Shown here: one piece after another, positions 36,325 to 45,135 of the stretch
Layout: every line of letters begins with the position of its first letter
Numbering within the stretch: position 1 is the first letter of the stretch
Assembly: GCF_008039555.1 (NCBI RefSeq)
Contig: NZ_VDUW01000002.1
Coordinates: 248,001-312,000 of the forward strand
From: Cerasibacillus terrae
Lineage (GTDB): Bacteria > Bacillota > Bacilli > Bacillales > Amphibacillaceae
Reading direction: 5' to 3'
Length of the DNA stretch: 64,000 nt
Notes under the pieces: model-generated
The model's input: only the letters and a program-made list of their open reading frames with translations
The model's database searches: none
Told to the model about the DNA's origin: nothing
Position numbers and translations under genes: made by a program

Positions 36325-36497
36325 GCGCACATCCTCAGGGCGGGAGCGCACATCTCAGGCCATCAAGCACACATCTTCGGGCTTGGAGCGCACATCCTCG
36401 GGGCGGGAGCGCACATCTCAGGCCAGCAAGCGCACATCCTCAGGTCTCAAGCACACATCCTTAGGCCATCAAGCGCACATCTCCTGGCCAGCAACGG
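36325..36497 (+). repeat. GCGCACATC repeat cluster (about eight units)
   Basis: Units of about 20-22 bases with core GCGCACATC or GCACACATC, followed by a variable CTCAGGCC-like half, run head to tail between the cotransporter stop and its terminator. The flanking 36045-36246 contains no gene I can support. Confidence 0.8.
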
Positions 36498-36505
36498 TAC
36501 ATTCA

Positions 36506-38113
36506 TTAAATGAGCCCTAACACTGTTCGTGAGATATTCATGGAATGCTGGTAAATATGGAGCAATTGATTAATAATGTCCAAATATACAGCACTAATAT
36601 CGGGATTATGTTCCTTTTTATGAATGAGACTGTTAAAATGCTCGAATTTCACATCTTTTTCAAATTGATCAATCGAGGCTTGGTACTGTAAGTTGTCTTT
36701 GGCTAGTTGTAAATCATCATCCCGAAAAGCCGATAGGGAGTCTACATATGTTTTTTCAATATAATGCAGGAGGGTCTTTACCTTTTCTAAATCAGCTTCA
36801 TTTAATATAATATTTTTCTTGCTTACTTTGTCAGCAATACTGATAAATCGAATGACAGTATCTCCAATATGCTCGATATCATTTAAAATATTTAATAGCT
36901 TAACTTCTAAATTGGATTGTTCATCTGTTAAATCTTTTTGGGCTAATTTTAATAAAAATTGCTGGATTTGTATATAGGATGCGTCAATCAAGATTTCTAT
37001 TTCATACAGCTTTTGCTTATCTATTTTTCCATCGATGTAATCTTCCAGACGCCTTATCATGCCTTTGTGAACAAGACTTGCGAGTGTTACAATTTCTTGC
37101 TTACTTTGATAAAGGCCCTCTTCTGGAACGGTTAATAAATGCTCGGGCAAATCCACTTGAAACATAGGGGACTTCTTTTTAGGTGGATAAAGTTTCTTGA
37201 AAAGCGTCGCAATTGCTGGTAAAAAAGGTAGAAAAATAACTGCAATCCACACATTAAAGATGGTATGGAAGTTGGCAATTTGTCTTCCAGGATTTCCAGG
37301 AATCATCTCCATCAGTGGTCCAAGGAACGCTAACCCGAAGAAAACGAGTGCAACACCAATAAATTTAAACGAGAAATAAAAGACGGCAAGCTTTTTTCCT
37401 TCTTTACTGGATGTCGTGCTAGAGATGAGAACTGGGATGGTTGAGCCAACATTCGCCCCTAAAACAAGTGGAATGACTGCTTCCATCGTTAGAACACCAT
37501 TGGTAACAAAGGCAATTCCGATAATAATCATGGCTGCACTACTATGGAAAAGGGCCGTTAACACCATGGAAATGAAAGCAAAAATGAACGGATTTTCTGA
37601 GAGGCTAAGTAGGATTTCTAAAAATCGTGCCTGCTCACTTAAAGGTTCTAAAGCAGATGAAATCAAGTGAATTCCGAAAAAGATAAATCCAATACTGAGT
37701 AAGATGAAACCAGCTGATTTCCATTTATCATGCTTGACAAAAATAATAAAAATAACCCCTAAGAAAATGAAAATAGAGGAGTACATCGAAATATCAAAGG
37801 TAAGAATTTGTACTGTAAACGTTGTACCAATCGCAGAACCGAGAACAACCCCAAAAGCCTGTGACAAGGTGAGGGCTGAGCTACTCACTAATCCAACCAA
37901 GAGAATGGATGTTACGGTACTACTTTGCAATAGAAATGTCGTGAGGATTCCACTGAATAATCCTTTCAGTCGTGTGTCTGTTAGTTTGGTAAGGTATGTT
38001 CTCATTTTCGAGGCGGCCACACGTTGCAATCCATTACTTAAAAGATGGGTTCCATATAAAAATATCCCCAATCCACCGATAAAGCCTAGAAAACTTTGAA
38101 AAAATAACTCCAT
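36506..38113 (-). CDS. Na/Pi cotransporter family protein with C-terminal PhoU-like region
   Basis: A 535-residue protein. Residues 1-300 contain eight to nine hydrophobic segments with the two inverted family repeats, each marked by a Gln-Ser-Ser type motif ('LLQSSTVTSILLVGLVSSSA' near 62, and 'LFHSSAAMIIIGIAFVTNG' near 190). The last 200 residues are helical and PhoU-like ('HIGDTVIRFISIADKV'), as in bacterial NptA/YjbB proteins. It probably moves phosphate with sodium across the membrane. The start overlaps the stop of the PhoU-like gene by one base (TAATG on the minus strand), so the two are translationally coupled. Direction of transport and ion use are inferred from the family. Confidence 0.88.
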   Translation of the reverse strand: MELFFQSFLGFIGGLGIFLYGTHLLSNGLQRVAASKMRTYLTKLTDTRLKGLFSGILTTFLLQSSTVTSILLVGLVSSSALTLSQAFGVVLGSAIGTTFTVQILTFDISMYSSIFIFLGVIFIIFVKHDKWKSAGFILLSIGFIFFGIHLISSALEPLSEQARFLEILLSLSENPFIFAFISMVLTALFHSSAAMIIIGIAFVTNGVLTMEAVIPLVLGANVGSTIPVLISSTTSSKEGKKLAVFYFSFKFIGVALVFFGLAFLGPLMEMIPGNPGRQIANFHTIFNVWIAVIFLPFLPAIATLFKKLYPPKKKSPMFQVDLPEHLLTVPEEGLYQSKQEIVTLASLVHKGMIRRLEDYIDGKIDKQKLYEIEILIDASYIQIQQFLLKLAQKDLTDEQSNLEVKLLNILNDIEHIGDTVIRFISIADKVSKKNIILNEADLEKVKTLLHYIEKTYVDSLSAFRDDDLQLAKDNLQYQASIDQFEKDVKFEHFNSLIHKKEHNPDISAVYLDIINQLLHIYQHSMNISRTVLGLI

Positions 38114-38763
38114 TATTCGTCACTCGCTTGTCTAGTATCTAAAAAGTCATGATATATTTTAGCAATGGTCACCAGATAATCCCCGAGCCTTTCAAGAAAA
38201 CGACTCATAATAATGGTCTTCAAATTACTCTCCGTAATCTTCTCCTGCTCCTGAACCGAATGAACAACAGATTGGTAAGTTCCTTTATTTAATCGATTCA
38301 CATATTGGTCATGTGAAATTACGAGCTCAAGCAGATGACGATCGTTTTTTTCAATACCTTGGATTAACCACCCCATCATTTCCCGCTCATAATGGAAAAA
38401 CTGCTCAATCATCGGCATTAATTCAGCAGCATTTTCACCATCACTTATCGTAAGCAAATTGATTAATTGATCCCCAACCCGCTCTAACAAACCAGCAATC
38501 CGGCTAATACCGAATAACTCTTTAACTTTATCCTTTGCAACTGGTTGTAAAGAGAGCAGCTCTAAAATATGATCATTGACTCGCTCCTCGCTCTGATTCA
38601 CAAACTGCTCCACCTGTAAAATATATGCCTTCTTCTTATCAGAAGGTTTCTCCAAATGCGCAGTATACTGATCTGCCATCTGTAACAAACGCTCCAATAC
38701 ATCTAAGATAATTTCTTTCATCTGCTGACTTTTCAATTCAAAATAATTTTGTCGCTTTAACAA
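38113..38763 (-). CDS. PhoU-like protein coupled to the Na/Pi cotransporter
   Basis: A 216-residue all-helical protein. The two halves repeat a PhoU-type pattern ('FGISRIAGLLERVGDQLINL' near 92 and 'IIMSRFLERLGDYLVTIAKI' near 184), with the E-R-x-G-D metal-binding motif in each half. I choose TTG 38763 because TAGGAGGTG lies five bases upstream; the frame remains open to 38847 but that part is repeat DNA. It likely regulates the adjacent cotransporter, as PhoU proteins do for phosphate uptake. Confidence 0.85.
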   Translation of the reverse strand: MLKRQNYFELKSQQMKEIILDVLERLLQMADQYTAHLEKPSDKKKAYILQVEQFVNQSEERVNDHILELLSLQPVAKDKVKELFGISRIAGLLERVGDQLINLLTISDGENAAELMPMIEQFFHYEREMMGWLIQGIEKNDRHLLELVISHDQYVNRLNKGTYQSVVHSVQEQEKITESNLKTIIMSRFLERLGDYLVTIAKIYHDFLDTRQASDE

Positions 38764-38810
38764 AATCACACCTCCTAATGAGAAATCCCTGTTGAGAATA
38801 TTATTACGTG

Positions 38811-39062
38811 AAGAGCGCACATTCGCAGGGGTGGGAGTGGAGCGCATATCATCGGGCTTGGGAGCAGATTCTCAGGGTGGGAGTGCACCATCTTCGGTTG
38901 GGAGCACACCATTTTGCTCGAGATGCATATCACCGTTGAGAGCGTACACCGCTGGGCTCGAGGCGCATATTTTCTGGCTGATAACTGCGCATTTTCGGTT
39001 GGGAGCGCACATCCCAAGCCATCGACCACACATCTTCTTGCTCCAATCACACATCCCCGGCT
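38811..39062 (+). repeat. GCGCACATC repeat cluster, diverged (about twelve units)
   Basis: Units of about 18-24 bases are more diverged than at 36.4 kb (GCGCACATT, GCGCATATC, GTGCACCATC, GCGTACACC, GCGCATATT, GCGCACATCC, CACACATCT). They fill the gap between the PhoU-like start and the glycerophosphodiesterase stop. One unit, GAGCGCATATCATCGGGCTT, closely resembles the complement of the 20-base unit in the GAATCCCGATAT arrays. Confidence 0.75.
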
Positions 39063-39121
39063 AAAAAAAAACCACTACCATTCAATTGTTGATTTTTTGC
39101 ATTCGCAAAAAATTTCCCTTT

Positions 39122-39838
39122 TTATTTTCTGAAAATCTCAGGGTTATTGGAAAAGACGCCATCGACTCCGTATTCGAGCATTTCTTCATATTTATCTATA
39201 TGATTTACAGTATATGGGTATACCTTGAGGCCTAGTCGATGGATTTCTTGAACAAGTTGTTCAGTTGTATAAACCATATTCGGGTGGACGCTCCACACAT
39301 TCAATCCTGAATTTTTCACATACTCCCATGGTTTGACTAAACGATAATAAAGTAAAAGTCCTAGTGGCATATTTGAATCCAATGCCTGCACCTTTGCTAA
39401 TGCTTCATGGTCAAAGGATGAAATAACAATTTGTTCTTTCCGATTATGTCGTGTTAAACATTGTAACACGTTTTCTTCAATATTATTATAAATAATCGGA
39501 ATATTTTTAATTTCAATATTTAAAAGGGTATCTTTTGGACAGACTTCTAAAACTTCATCAAGGGTTGCAAGAGTTTCCCCAGCAAATTTCTCTGAAAAGG
39601 AGGACCCAACATCGATTTGTTTAATTTCTTTTAATGTATAATCTTTTACCAGTCCAGGAACATTAGGATTAAGACGCGAAAAACGATGATCATGAATGAC
39701 AACTAAATGTCCATCTTTTGAAAGTTGGACATCGATTTCAATTGCCTGCGCATTTTTGTCAATAGCCTTTTGAATCGCAGAAAGTGTGTTTTCAGGAGCC
39801 TCTGTAAGAGAACCCCTATGTGCAAAATTTAGTACCAA
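39122..39838 (-). CDS. Glycerophosphodiester phosphodiesterase
   Basis: A 238-residue TIM-barrel enzyme of the GlpQ/UgpQ family. It begins 'NFAHRGSLTEAPENTLSAI', with catalytic His and Arg in HRG and the PENT motif. 'AIEIDVQLSKDGHLVVIHDH' near residue 33 supplies metal-binding Glu/Asp and the second catalytic His, and 'LLNIEIKN' near 106 another Glu. No signal peptide is present, so it is the cytoplasmic type. It releases glycerol 3-phosphate from glycerophosphodiesters, which could feed CDP-glycerol synthesis. It is monocistronic, with a 20-base repeat array directly upstream. Confidence 0.9.
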   Translation of the reverse strand: MVLNFAHRGSLTEAPENTLSAIQKAIDKNAQAIEIDVQLSKDGHLVVIHDHRFSRLNPNVPGLVKDYTLKEIKQIDVGSSFSEKFAGETLATLDEVLEVCPKDTLLNIEIKNIPIIYNNIEENVLQCLTRHNRKEQIVISSFDHEALAKVQALDSNMPLGLLLYYRLVKPWEYVKNSGLNVWSVHPNMVYTTEQLVQEIHRLGLKVYPYTVNHIDKYEEMLEYGVDGVFSNNPEIFRK

Positions 39839-39904
39839 AAAAACACATCCTTTTCATTAATGATGATTATCCATTTTTGTATTTCTAAATTTATGGTAAC
39901 ATGT

Positions 39905-40222
39905 TTTGAATCCCGATATATGTGTTTGAATCCCGATATCTGTGCCTGAATCCCGATATGTGAGTTTGAATCCCGATATATTGTTCTGAATCCCGATATA
40001 TGTGTTTGAATCCCGATATATCGTTCTGAATCCCGATATGTGCGTTTGAATCCCGATATCTGCGTTTGAATCCCGATATAATGTTCTGAATCCCGATATA
40101 TTCGCTAGAATCCCGATATATTGTTTTGAATCCCGATATGTGCGCTTGAATCCCGATATATTGTTCTGAATCCCGATATATGTGTTTGAATCCCGATATA
40201 ATGTTCCAAATCCCGATATCTC
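39905..40222 (-). repeat. GAATCCCGATAT tandem array 1 (16 core units, 20-base period)
   Basis: TCCCGATAT recurs 16 times, almost exactly every 20 bases. The remaining positions vary within a small set (TGTGTT, TGCGTT, TTGTTC, ATGTTC). The array occupies the region upstream of the leftward glycerophosphodiesterase gene. Two of its minus frames remain open for more than 110 codons, but only as a by-product of the repeat. No gene is seen in 40223-40385. Confidence 0.95.
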
Positions 40223-40385
40223 CACAAATCGTTACCATTTAAAATAGCATTTGTGAGTTAAAAAAGCACTCTATCATGACGAAGGCGAGTTCCTTGATGA
40301 AAGAGAGCGGTGGTGAAAAAATTATTAGATTTGTCCATGTGTTTTTTTCCATTTTCCCCGTAAAAATTCATAGGCTATACCAAAA

Positions 40386-40862
40386 TTACAACCAAATATG
40401 AAGTAAGATCATCCAAAACAATGCCATTCCTAAATAGAGGTGTGTCATTCTTTTGGCAATGGTTGGCCGGTACAATCTCATCCAACCTGTTGTGATAATT
40501 CCGGCAAGAATAATGAGTGCGAGAGTCCCGGTTATGAATTTGGCTATTTGCCATTGAAATCCATATGTATGAATGACGATTGTGGCATGAATCAGTGCAA
40601 TTAATAAAGCTGTTGTTCCTGTCCATTTATGAAATGGGAGTACTTTTTTAGAAAGATTGGCGTATTTGATTTTTGTTTGGCGGTTGGGGACATCACGGAT
40701 CGTAGAAAATACCGCATGCCTTGTCCAATTAAAGAGGTAAAATAATACCGCAAGAAAGCCAATCATAATATGTGTTGGAACTGCTGGGAAAAGTCCGTTT
40801 GTAACAAATTTCCAGATGGCAATACCTAATAAAATGATATTTAATAAAAACCACTTACTCAT
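40386..40862 (-). CDS. Small polytopic membrane protein with conserved-looking His residues
   Basis: A 158-residue protein with four to five hydrophobic segments. His residues fall in or beside helices at 'FHKWTGTTALLIALIHATIV' (near 75-95) and 'MTHLYLGMALFWMILLHIWL' (C-terminus), a pattern reminiscent of small cytochrome b or ferric-reductase-like haem proteins. I do not recognise the exact family. It sits a few kilobases from Sco- and YtkA-like genes, which would fit a respiratory or metal role, but that link is weak. It may be a monocistronic gene with 450 bases of noncoding DNA upstream. Confidence 0.7.
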   Translation of the reverse strand: MSKWFLLNIILLGIAIWKFVTNGLFPAVPTHIMIGFLAVLFYLFNWTRHAVFSTIRDVPNRQTKIKYANLSKKVLPFHKWTGTTALLIALIHATIVIHTYGFQWQIAKFITGTLALIILAGIITTGWMRLYRPTIAKRMTHLYLGMALFWMILLHIWL

Positions 40863-41030
40863 CTCGTGATGTCCCCCATATGACTGTGGTATTATTTCTC
40901 ATAAATTGAGGTAATTTCCTGAAACAAAAATGGTTAAAACATGAAAATTACCTTTTATCACATTCTAATTTAAATTATAGCATAAATACAGCACTAATCA
41001 GGGGGAGAAATATCAAGTAAAAGAGTTTTT

Positions 41031-41183
41031 TCGCAGATTAACCGGCTGTAAGATTTCCACATCAAAAATTCGAAACCCTAAGAATTATAAGTGTAGGATC
41101 AATAGCCAGTAAAAGCCCTATTCGTTCAACTTACAATCAGCGGGAGACGAAGAAAACTCCCACTGATTGAAGTTTCACTTTAT
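41031..41183 (+). repeat. Two-hairpin dispersed element, copy C
   Basis: TCGCAGATTAACCGGCTGT...ATAGCCAGTAAA and AATCAGCGGGAG...CTCCCACTGATT are followed by GAAGTTTCACTTTAT. CCGGCTGT/ATAGCCAG keeps pairing only with G-T and one mismatch. It lies between the small membrane protein gene and the VOC gene. The rest of 40863-41315 has no gene; a TATAAT at 41262 may belong to the VOC promoter. Confidence 0.85.
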
Positions 41184-41315
41184 AAAGGATTGGATGAACT
41201 TTTCCTTTTTGTACAATAACAATTTTTCTTAGATATGAGGGGGATTTGTTAGGGATTATGATATAATTTTGATTAAATTATGCAATAAGTGTGACGTGGA
41301 AAGGAGTATTTTAAA

Positions 41316-41714
41316 ATGGGAAAGGTAACTCCATTTTTAATGTTTCAAGATGGTAATGCAGAGGAAGCAATGAATTATTACACATCTCTCATTAAGGATT
41401 CTAAAATTACAAAAATTGTTCGATATGGAGCTAATGAAGCAGGGGAAGAAGGGACTGTAATGCAGGCTACCTTTACCTTGAATGGGCAAGAATTTATCTG
41501 TATTGATAGTAATGTGAAACACCAGTTTTCTTTCACACCTTCGTTTTCAATCTATGTTACTTGTAATACGGAAGAAGAAATTAACAATCTTTATCAGAAA
41601 CTCGTTGAAGGTGGACAAGCACTTATGCCTTTAGATAATTATGGTTTCAGTGAAAAATTCGGTTGGCTAAATGACCGCTTCGGAGTTTCATGGCAACTAA
41701 ATCTCCCTAAATAA
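41316..41714 (+). CDS. VOC superfamily protein (PhnB-like)
   Basis: A 132-residue protein of the PhnB/glyoxalase-like branch. It starts 'KVTPFLMFQDGNAEEAMNYY', continues with 'TLNGQEFICIDS' near 57 and ends 'FGWLNDRFGVSWQLNLPK', the standard endings of this subfamily. Members form beta-alpha-beta dimers and may bind metal; most have no assigned substrate. GAAAGGAG precedes the ATG. It is a single-gene unit closed by a good terminator. Confidence 0.85.
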   Translation: MGKVTPFLMFQDGNAEEAMNYYTSLIKDSKITKIVRYGANEAGEEGTVMQATFTLNGQEFICIDSNVKHQFSFTPSFSIYVTCNTEEEINNLYQKLVEGGQALMPLDNYGFSEKFGWLNDRFGVSWQLNLPK

Positions 41715-41755
41715 AATGGAAGATCTAGTAGTAAATGAATCAATTGTCATATAAA

Positions 41756-41810
41756 AAAGGATAGATATAAGCAGGTTAAATCTCCTGTTCATCTATCCTT
41801 TGTTTTTAAA
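41756..41810 (+). terminator. Rho-independent terminator after the VOC gene
   Basis: AAAGGATAGAT (41756-41766) pairs with ATCTATCCTTT (41791-41801). An inner CAGG/CCTG pair lengthens the stem, and TGTTTTTAAA follows. Confidence 0.8.
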
Positions 41811-41861
41811 TTTTTATAATGTGTCATATTATATAACATTGTTCCATGAAAGGTTTTATTA

Positions 41862-42332
41862 CTATTTTCCTTCCTCTTCGTCATCTTTCTGGTCATCCTC
41901 AGCTGCATCTTCTTCTGATGCGCCTTCTCCAACTGTTACTTTTTGCAGTGGCATTGTGTGTAATCCTTCTGCGGTTACATGGACTTGAACAACAAATACG
42001 CCATCTTTATCAAATGATATTTCACCAGAATACACACCGTCACCATCATTGTCTGCGTCAAATTTATCTGTTGAATCATCATCCATGGAAAGGGTGTCCT
42101 CTTTTTCGCCATCTTCCCACACTTCAAATTCTACATCGTCGGCATCATCGACTTTTTTATCTCCAAATCCAACAGTTGCTTTAAGTGGAATTGTTTCCCC
42201 AACATCTGCTGTTTCTGGTACTTGTAAGTCAACCTCTAAAGGTGTTAATTCCTCTGTTTCATCACTTGCACCACAAGCACCAAGTACAAGGATGAGCATG
42301 ATTATGAAAAAAGAAAGCAATTTTTTCCGCAT
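41862..42332 (-). CDS. YtkA-like (FixH/CopC-like fold) lipoprotein
   Basis: A 156-residue exported lipoprotein: signal 'LLSFFIIMLILVLGACGAS' with lipobox LGAC and modified Cys near residue 20. One immunoglobulin-like domain of the YtkA type follows ('VDLQVPETADVGETIPLKAT', then 'GDGVYSGEISFDKDGVFVVQ' and 'VHVTAEGLHTMPLQKVTVGE'). The C-terminus is an acidic Asp/Glu tail. GGAGG lies before the ATG at 42332; the frame upstream of it lacks one. YtkA-like proteins are associated with copper handling and cytochrome c oxidase biogenesis, consistent with the Sco gene upstream. It presumably acts on the outer face of the membrane. Confidence 0.82.
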   Translation of the reverse strand: MRKKLLSFFIIMLILVLGACGASDETEELTPLEVDLQVPETADVGETIPLKATVGFGDKKVDDADDVEFEVWEDGEKEDTLSMDDDSTDKFDADNDGDGVYSGEISFDKDGVFVVQVHVTAEGLHTMPLQKVTVGEGASEEDAAEDDQKDDEEEGK

Positions 42333-42409
42333 GAAATAACCTCCAATATGGTATAGATAATTCATATTACATGAGATGGGGCATTTTTCATCTTAAGTTA
42401 TGTTGGGCC

Positions 42410-42873
42410 GAAATCCCGATATATGCGTTTGAATCCCGATATCCGTGCCTGAATCCCGATATCTGCGCCCGAATCCCGATATATACGTTCGAATCCCGAT
42501 ATAATGCTCTGAATCCCGATATCCACGCTCGAATCCCGATATAATGTTCTGAATCCCGATATATGCGTTTGAATCCCGATATCTGCGCCTGAATCCCGAT
42601 ATCCGTGCTCGAATCCCGATATCTGTTCCTGAATCCCGATATCTGCGCCTGAATCCCGATATCCGTGCCTGAATCCCGATATATGCGCCCGAATCCCGAT
42701 ATATGCGTTCGAATCCCGATATCTGCGCCCGAATCCCGATATCTGCGCCTGAATCCCGATATCTGTTCCTGAATCCCGATATAATGCTCTGAATCCCGAT
42801 ATATGTGCTCCGAATCCCGATATAATCGCTCGAATCCCGATATCTGCTCCGAAATCCCGATATCCGCATCCAA
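42410..42873 (-). repeat. GAATCCCGATAT tandem array 2 (23 core units, 20-base period)
   Basis: TCCCGATAT recurs 23 times at 20-base spacing. The variable part is drawn from sequences such as ATGCGTT, CTGCGCC, CCGTGCC and AATGCTC. The array fills the gap between the Sco gene and the YtkA-like gene, both leftward, so it would be transcribed if they form an operon. All three minus frames stay open for about 160 codons across it. Confidence 0.95.
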
Positions 42874-42932
42874 CCCGCGATACCAATCAATCCAACTCTG
42901 GCTCTAGCAGGTGTGTTGCTTAGAGCATCCCT

Positions 42933-43523
42933 TTATTCTAAATCAAGTTTCTTTAAGTCATCCATCAGTGTGTGTAAGTTAGCAGATTCTACTCCATTAT
43001 AATTTTTAATAACTTCGCCTTCCGGGTTGACCAGGTAGAATCTTGTACCATGGGTGACTTGGTCATCTCCTTCTGGTGGTGCAGCTAGCAAACTTTTAAA
43101 TGATTTAATAGAAAGTTCTTTAATCGTTTCAAAGTCATATCCAGTTAAAAATGTCCAGTTTTTTAAATCTGCATCATAACTTTCTGCGTAGTCTTTTAAT
43201 GCTTCCGGTGTGTCACGGTCTGGATCAACAGAGAAGGAAACGAGTTCAACATGTTCGTTCAGTCCTTCTTCTTCCATCATATCTTGTAGTTCGGACATAT
43301 TCGTTGTCATTGGTAAGCATACAGTCGTACAGTTTGTGAAAACAAAGTCTGCAATCCAATATTTTCCTTTTAAATCATCAAGGCTTAATTTCTCGTTGTC
43401 TTGTGTTGTGAATTCGAAGTCAATGACATCCTCACTCATATTGGTTTCAATTTTTTCTCCACCACAAGCAGCCAAAATAAGGGATAAAACAATAAACAAA
43501 CCTAATACTTTTAATTGTCTCAA
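42933..43523 (-). CDS. Sco1/SenC/PrrC family copper chaperone lipoprotein
   Basis: A 196-residue thioredoxin-fold lipoprotein. The signal 'VLGLFIVLSLILAACGG' ends in a lipobox. 'DFVFTNCTTVCLPMTTNMSE' carries the CxxxC copper-binding pair near residue 75, and 'THGTRFYLVNPEGEVIKNY' near 160 supplies the conserved copper His. The family delivers copper to the CuA site of cytochrome c oxidase or keeps its cysteines reduced. I start at TTG 43523 because AAAGGAG is eight bases upstream; the frame upstream to 43556 lacks a site. It lies between the repeat array/YtkA-like gene and a Cys-rich regulator. Confidence 0.88.
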   Translation of the reverse strand: MRQLKVLGLFIVLSLILAACGGEKIETNMSEDVIDFEFTTQDNEKLSLDDLKGKYWIADFVFTNCTTVCLPMTTNMSELQDMMEEEGLNEHVELVSFSVDPDRDTPEALKDYAESYDADLKNWTFLTGYDFETIKELSIKSFKSLLAAPPEGDDQVTHGTRFYLVNPEGEVIKNYNGVESANLHTLMDDLKKLDLE

Positions 43524-43654
43524 TGAGCATACTCCTTTCAATCTGGATGTTGCCAATTAATTTTATAATCATGTAACTTGCAATAAATATGTACTGTTTT
43601 CATTATAATGAAAATGGATACGTAAATCATATAATCCGATTTCTACCTGAAAAA

Positions 43655-44239
43655 TCAATCATGATGATGACAACAAGTACCACTATTCATTTTCTGATGA
43701 AGTTTTTCAAGTGCCTCCTGGAAAGAATACACATCTCCACCGAAGCCTTTGACAAATTGGTCAGCATGTTTTTTCGACTCAAAGGCTAGAACTTGTGGTT
43801 TACAGCAGCTAACGACAAGTGATGTGTCCATGACATACCATGCAGTTAGCCCGTTAATCGTTGTGTGACACAGAAAATCATGGGTCATAATTTGCATGAC
43901 TTGATCTTCTATTTGTTGGAAACGCAAAAGGCCACAATGGGCACAACAAGCCATTTCAATTTGGTTATCTTTACGGATAATTCGAAAAACAAGACGTTCC
44001 TCTACTGGGCGGCGGCAAATAATACAAGCATCATCAGGTATTTGCTTGGTAGCGGAGTCCTTTGCCAATGTGACCCCACCAAATGTTTTGATAACAAACT
44101 CTTCTTTAATAAGTGGTTTTAAATCGCGATGGATGGTCATTTCAGAAACACCGAGCAACTTACTTAGCTCGGAAATTTTCATATGTTCGTTATCTTGAAT
44201 TAATTGTTTAATTTGATTCCTTCTTTCAATTGGCAGCAT
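43655..44239 (-). CDS. DeoR-type regulator with Cys-rich NosL-like C-terminal domain
   Basis: A 194-residue protein. The N-terminal 60 residues are a DeoR winged helix ('RRNQIKQLIQDNEHMKISEL', then 'LGVSEMTIHRDLKPL'). Instead of the sugar-phosphate-binding domain of DeoR proteins, a Cys-rich domain follows: 'CIICRRP', 'CCAHCG', 'CCKPQVLAF' and the terminal 'CCHHHD'. The stretch 'TAWYVMDTSLVVSCCKP' with 'FESKKHADQFVKGFGGDV' resembles NosL, a copper-binding protein. I infer a metal-responsive, probably copper-responsive, repressor or activator. Its neighbours Sco and YtkA fit. AAAGGGGG lies six bases before ATG 44239. Confidence 0.72.
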   Translation of the reverse strand: MLPIERRNQIKQLIQDNEHMKISELSKLLGVSEMTIHRDLKPLIKEEFVIKTFGGVTLAKDSATKQIPDDACIICRRPVEERLVFRIIRKDNQIEMACCAHCGLLRFQQIEDQVMQIMTHDFLCHTTINGLTAWYVMDTSLVVSCCKPQVLAFESKKHADQFVKGFGGDVYSFQEALEKLHQKMNSGTCCHHHD

Positions 44240-44393
44240 AAACATACCCCCTTTGATAAAAATGATGCTGTGCCACATGAATTCGTATCTTTATCATAAA
44301 AATCTCTCCAATCAAGCGACCAATAAACGATTTGGAAGACGAGTAGGAGAGAGTGTATTCATTCATTTTCACAACATCATCTAGAATATTTTT

Positions 44394-44546
44394 CCGCGTA
44401 TTAACTGGCTGTAAGACCTCCACATCAAGAATTTGGGATACTGAAGAATTATAGGTGTAGGATCAACAGCCAGTAAATGCCCGATTGGTTCAACTAACAA
44501 TCAGTGGGAGAAGAAGAAACCTCCCACTGATTGAAGTTTCACTTTA
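44394..44546 (+). repeat. Two-hairpin dispersed element, copy D
   Basis: A complete copy: CCGCGTATTAACTGGCTGT and ACAGCCAGTAAA form the left hairpin, AATCAGTGGGAG and CTCCCACTGATT the right one. It ends in TTTCACTTTA, directly joined to copy E. Confidence 0.9.
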
Positions 44547-44700
44547 CCGCGTATTAACTGGCTGTAAGACCTCCACATTAAGAATTCGGAATATCCAAGA
44601 ATTACAAGTGGAGGATCAACAGCCAGTAAATGCCCGATTGGTTCAACTAACAATCAGTGGGAAATGGAGAAACTCCCACTGATTGAAGTTTCACTTTATA
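44547..44700 (+). repeat. Two-hairpin dispersed element, copy E (tandem with D)
   Basis: It begins with the same CCGCGTATTAACTGGCTGT as copy D, without a spacer, and ends GAAGTTTCACTTTATA. The inner stem CCTCCAC/GTGGAGG is perfect here, whereas copy D has a mismatch. Open frames read through D and E are not genes. Confidence 0.9.
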
Positions 44701-45135
44701 TAATGATTGATTTGCTGCAGTTATTTTTAACAGATTCGAACAATTTATCACATCCATTTTATCAATGCATGCTATTTATTGCAATGTCGTGTTGTGAAAA
44801 ATGTATGACAATTTTATATTTTAGAAGAAAATTTATAAAAATATTTAATTTTTATAAATTGTGTCAAACATATGACACATCGCACTTTTGTATACAAATA
44901 TTCTTTTTATTGAATTTAGATAATTACAAACATATTGAAACTAGAGAAAAGTAGTGATACAATAACCAAAAGATAGAAATTAAAGAATGGAGTATCTATA
45001 CAAATACAACACTAAGGTAATTTTTGATGTGATTTAAAGAGTGTTTCATTTGCTGGAAAATATGACAACATAAATACAGTGTTTGACTGTTCTTATTAGG
45101 GAGTAAGAGGTTGTTTCTTTTTTTATTAAAAAAAC

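Noticed and set aside
39905-40222. CRISPR array (regular repeats with variable parts)
   Set aside because: The period is only 20 bases, the variable part is about eight bases and drawn from a small recurring set, and no cas genes are present.
32014-44700. Two-hairpin element as a riboswitch or other cis-regulatory RNA
   Set aside because: Copies lie at 3' ends of genes, in opposite-strand settings and in tandem, not consistently in 5' leaders; a mobile or repetitive element explains this better, though an RNA role is not excluded.
44485-44954. Plus-strand open frames of 65 and 96 codons as small genes
   Set aside because: They run through the tandem two-hairpin elements and lack a Shine-Dalgarno sequence; the coding appearance is due to the repeat.
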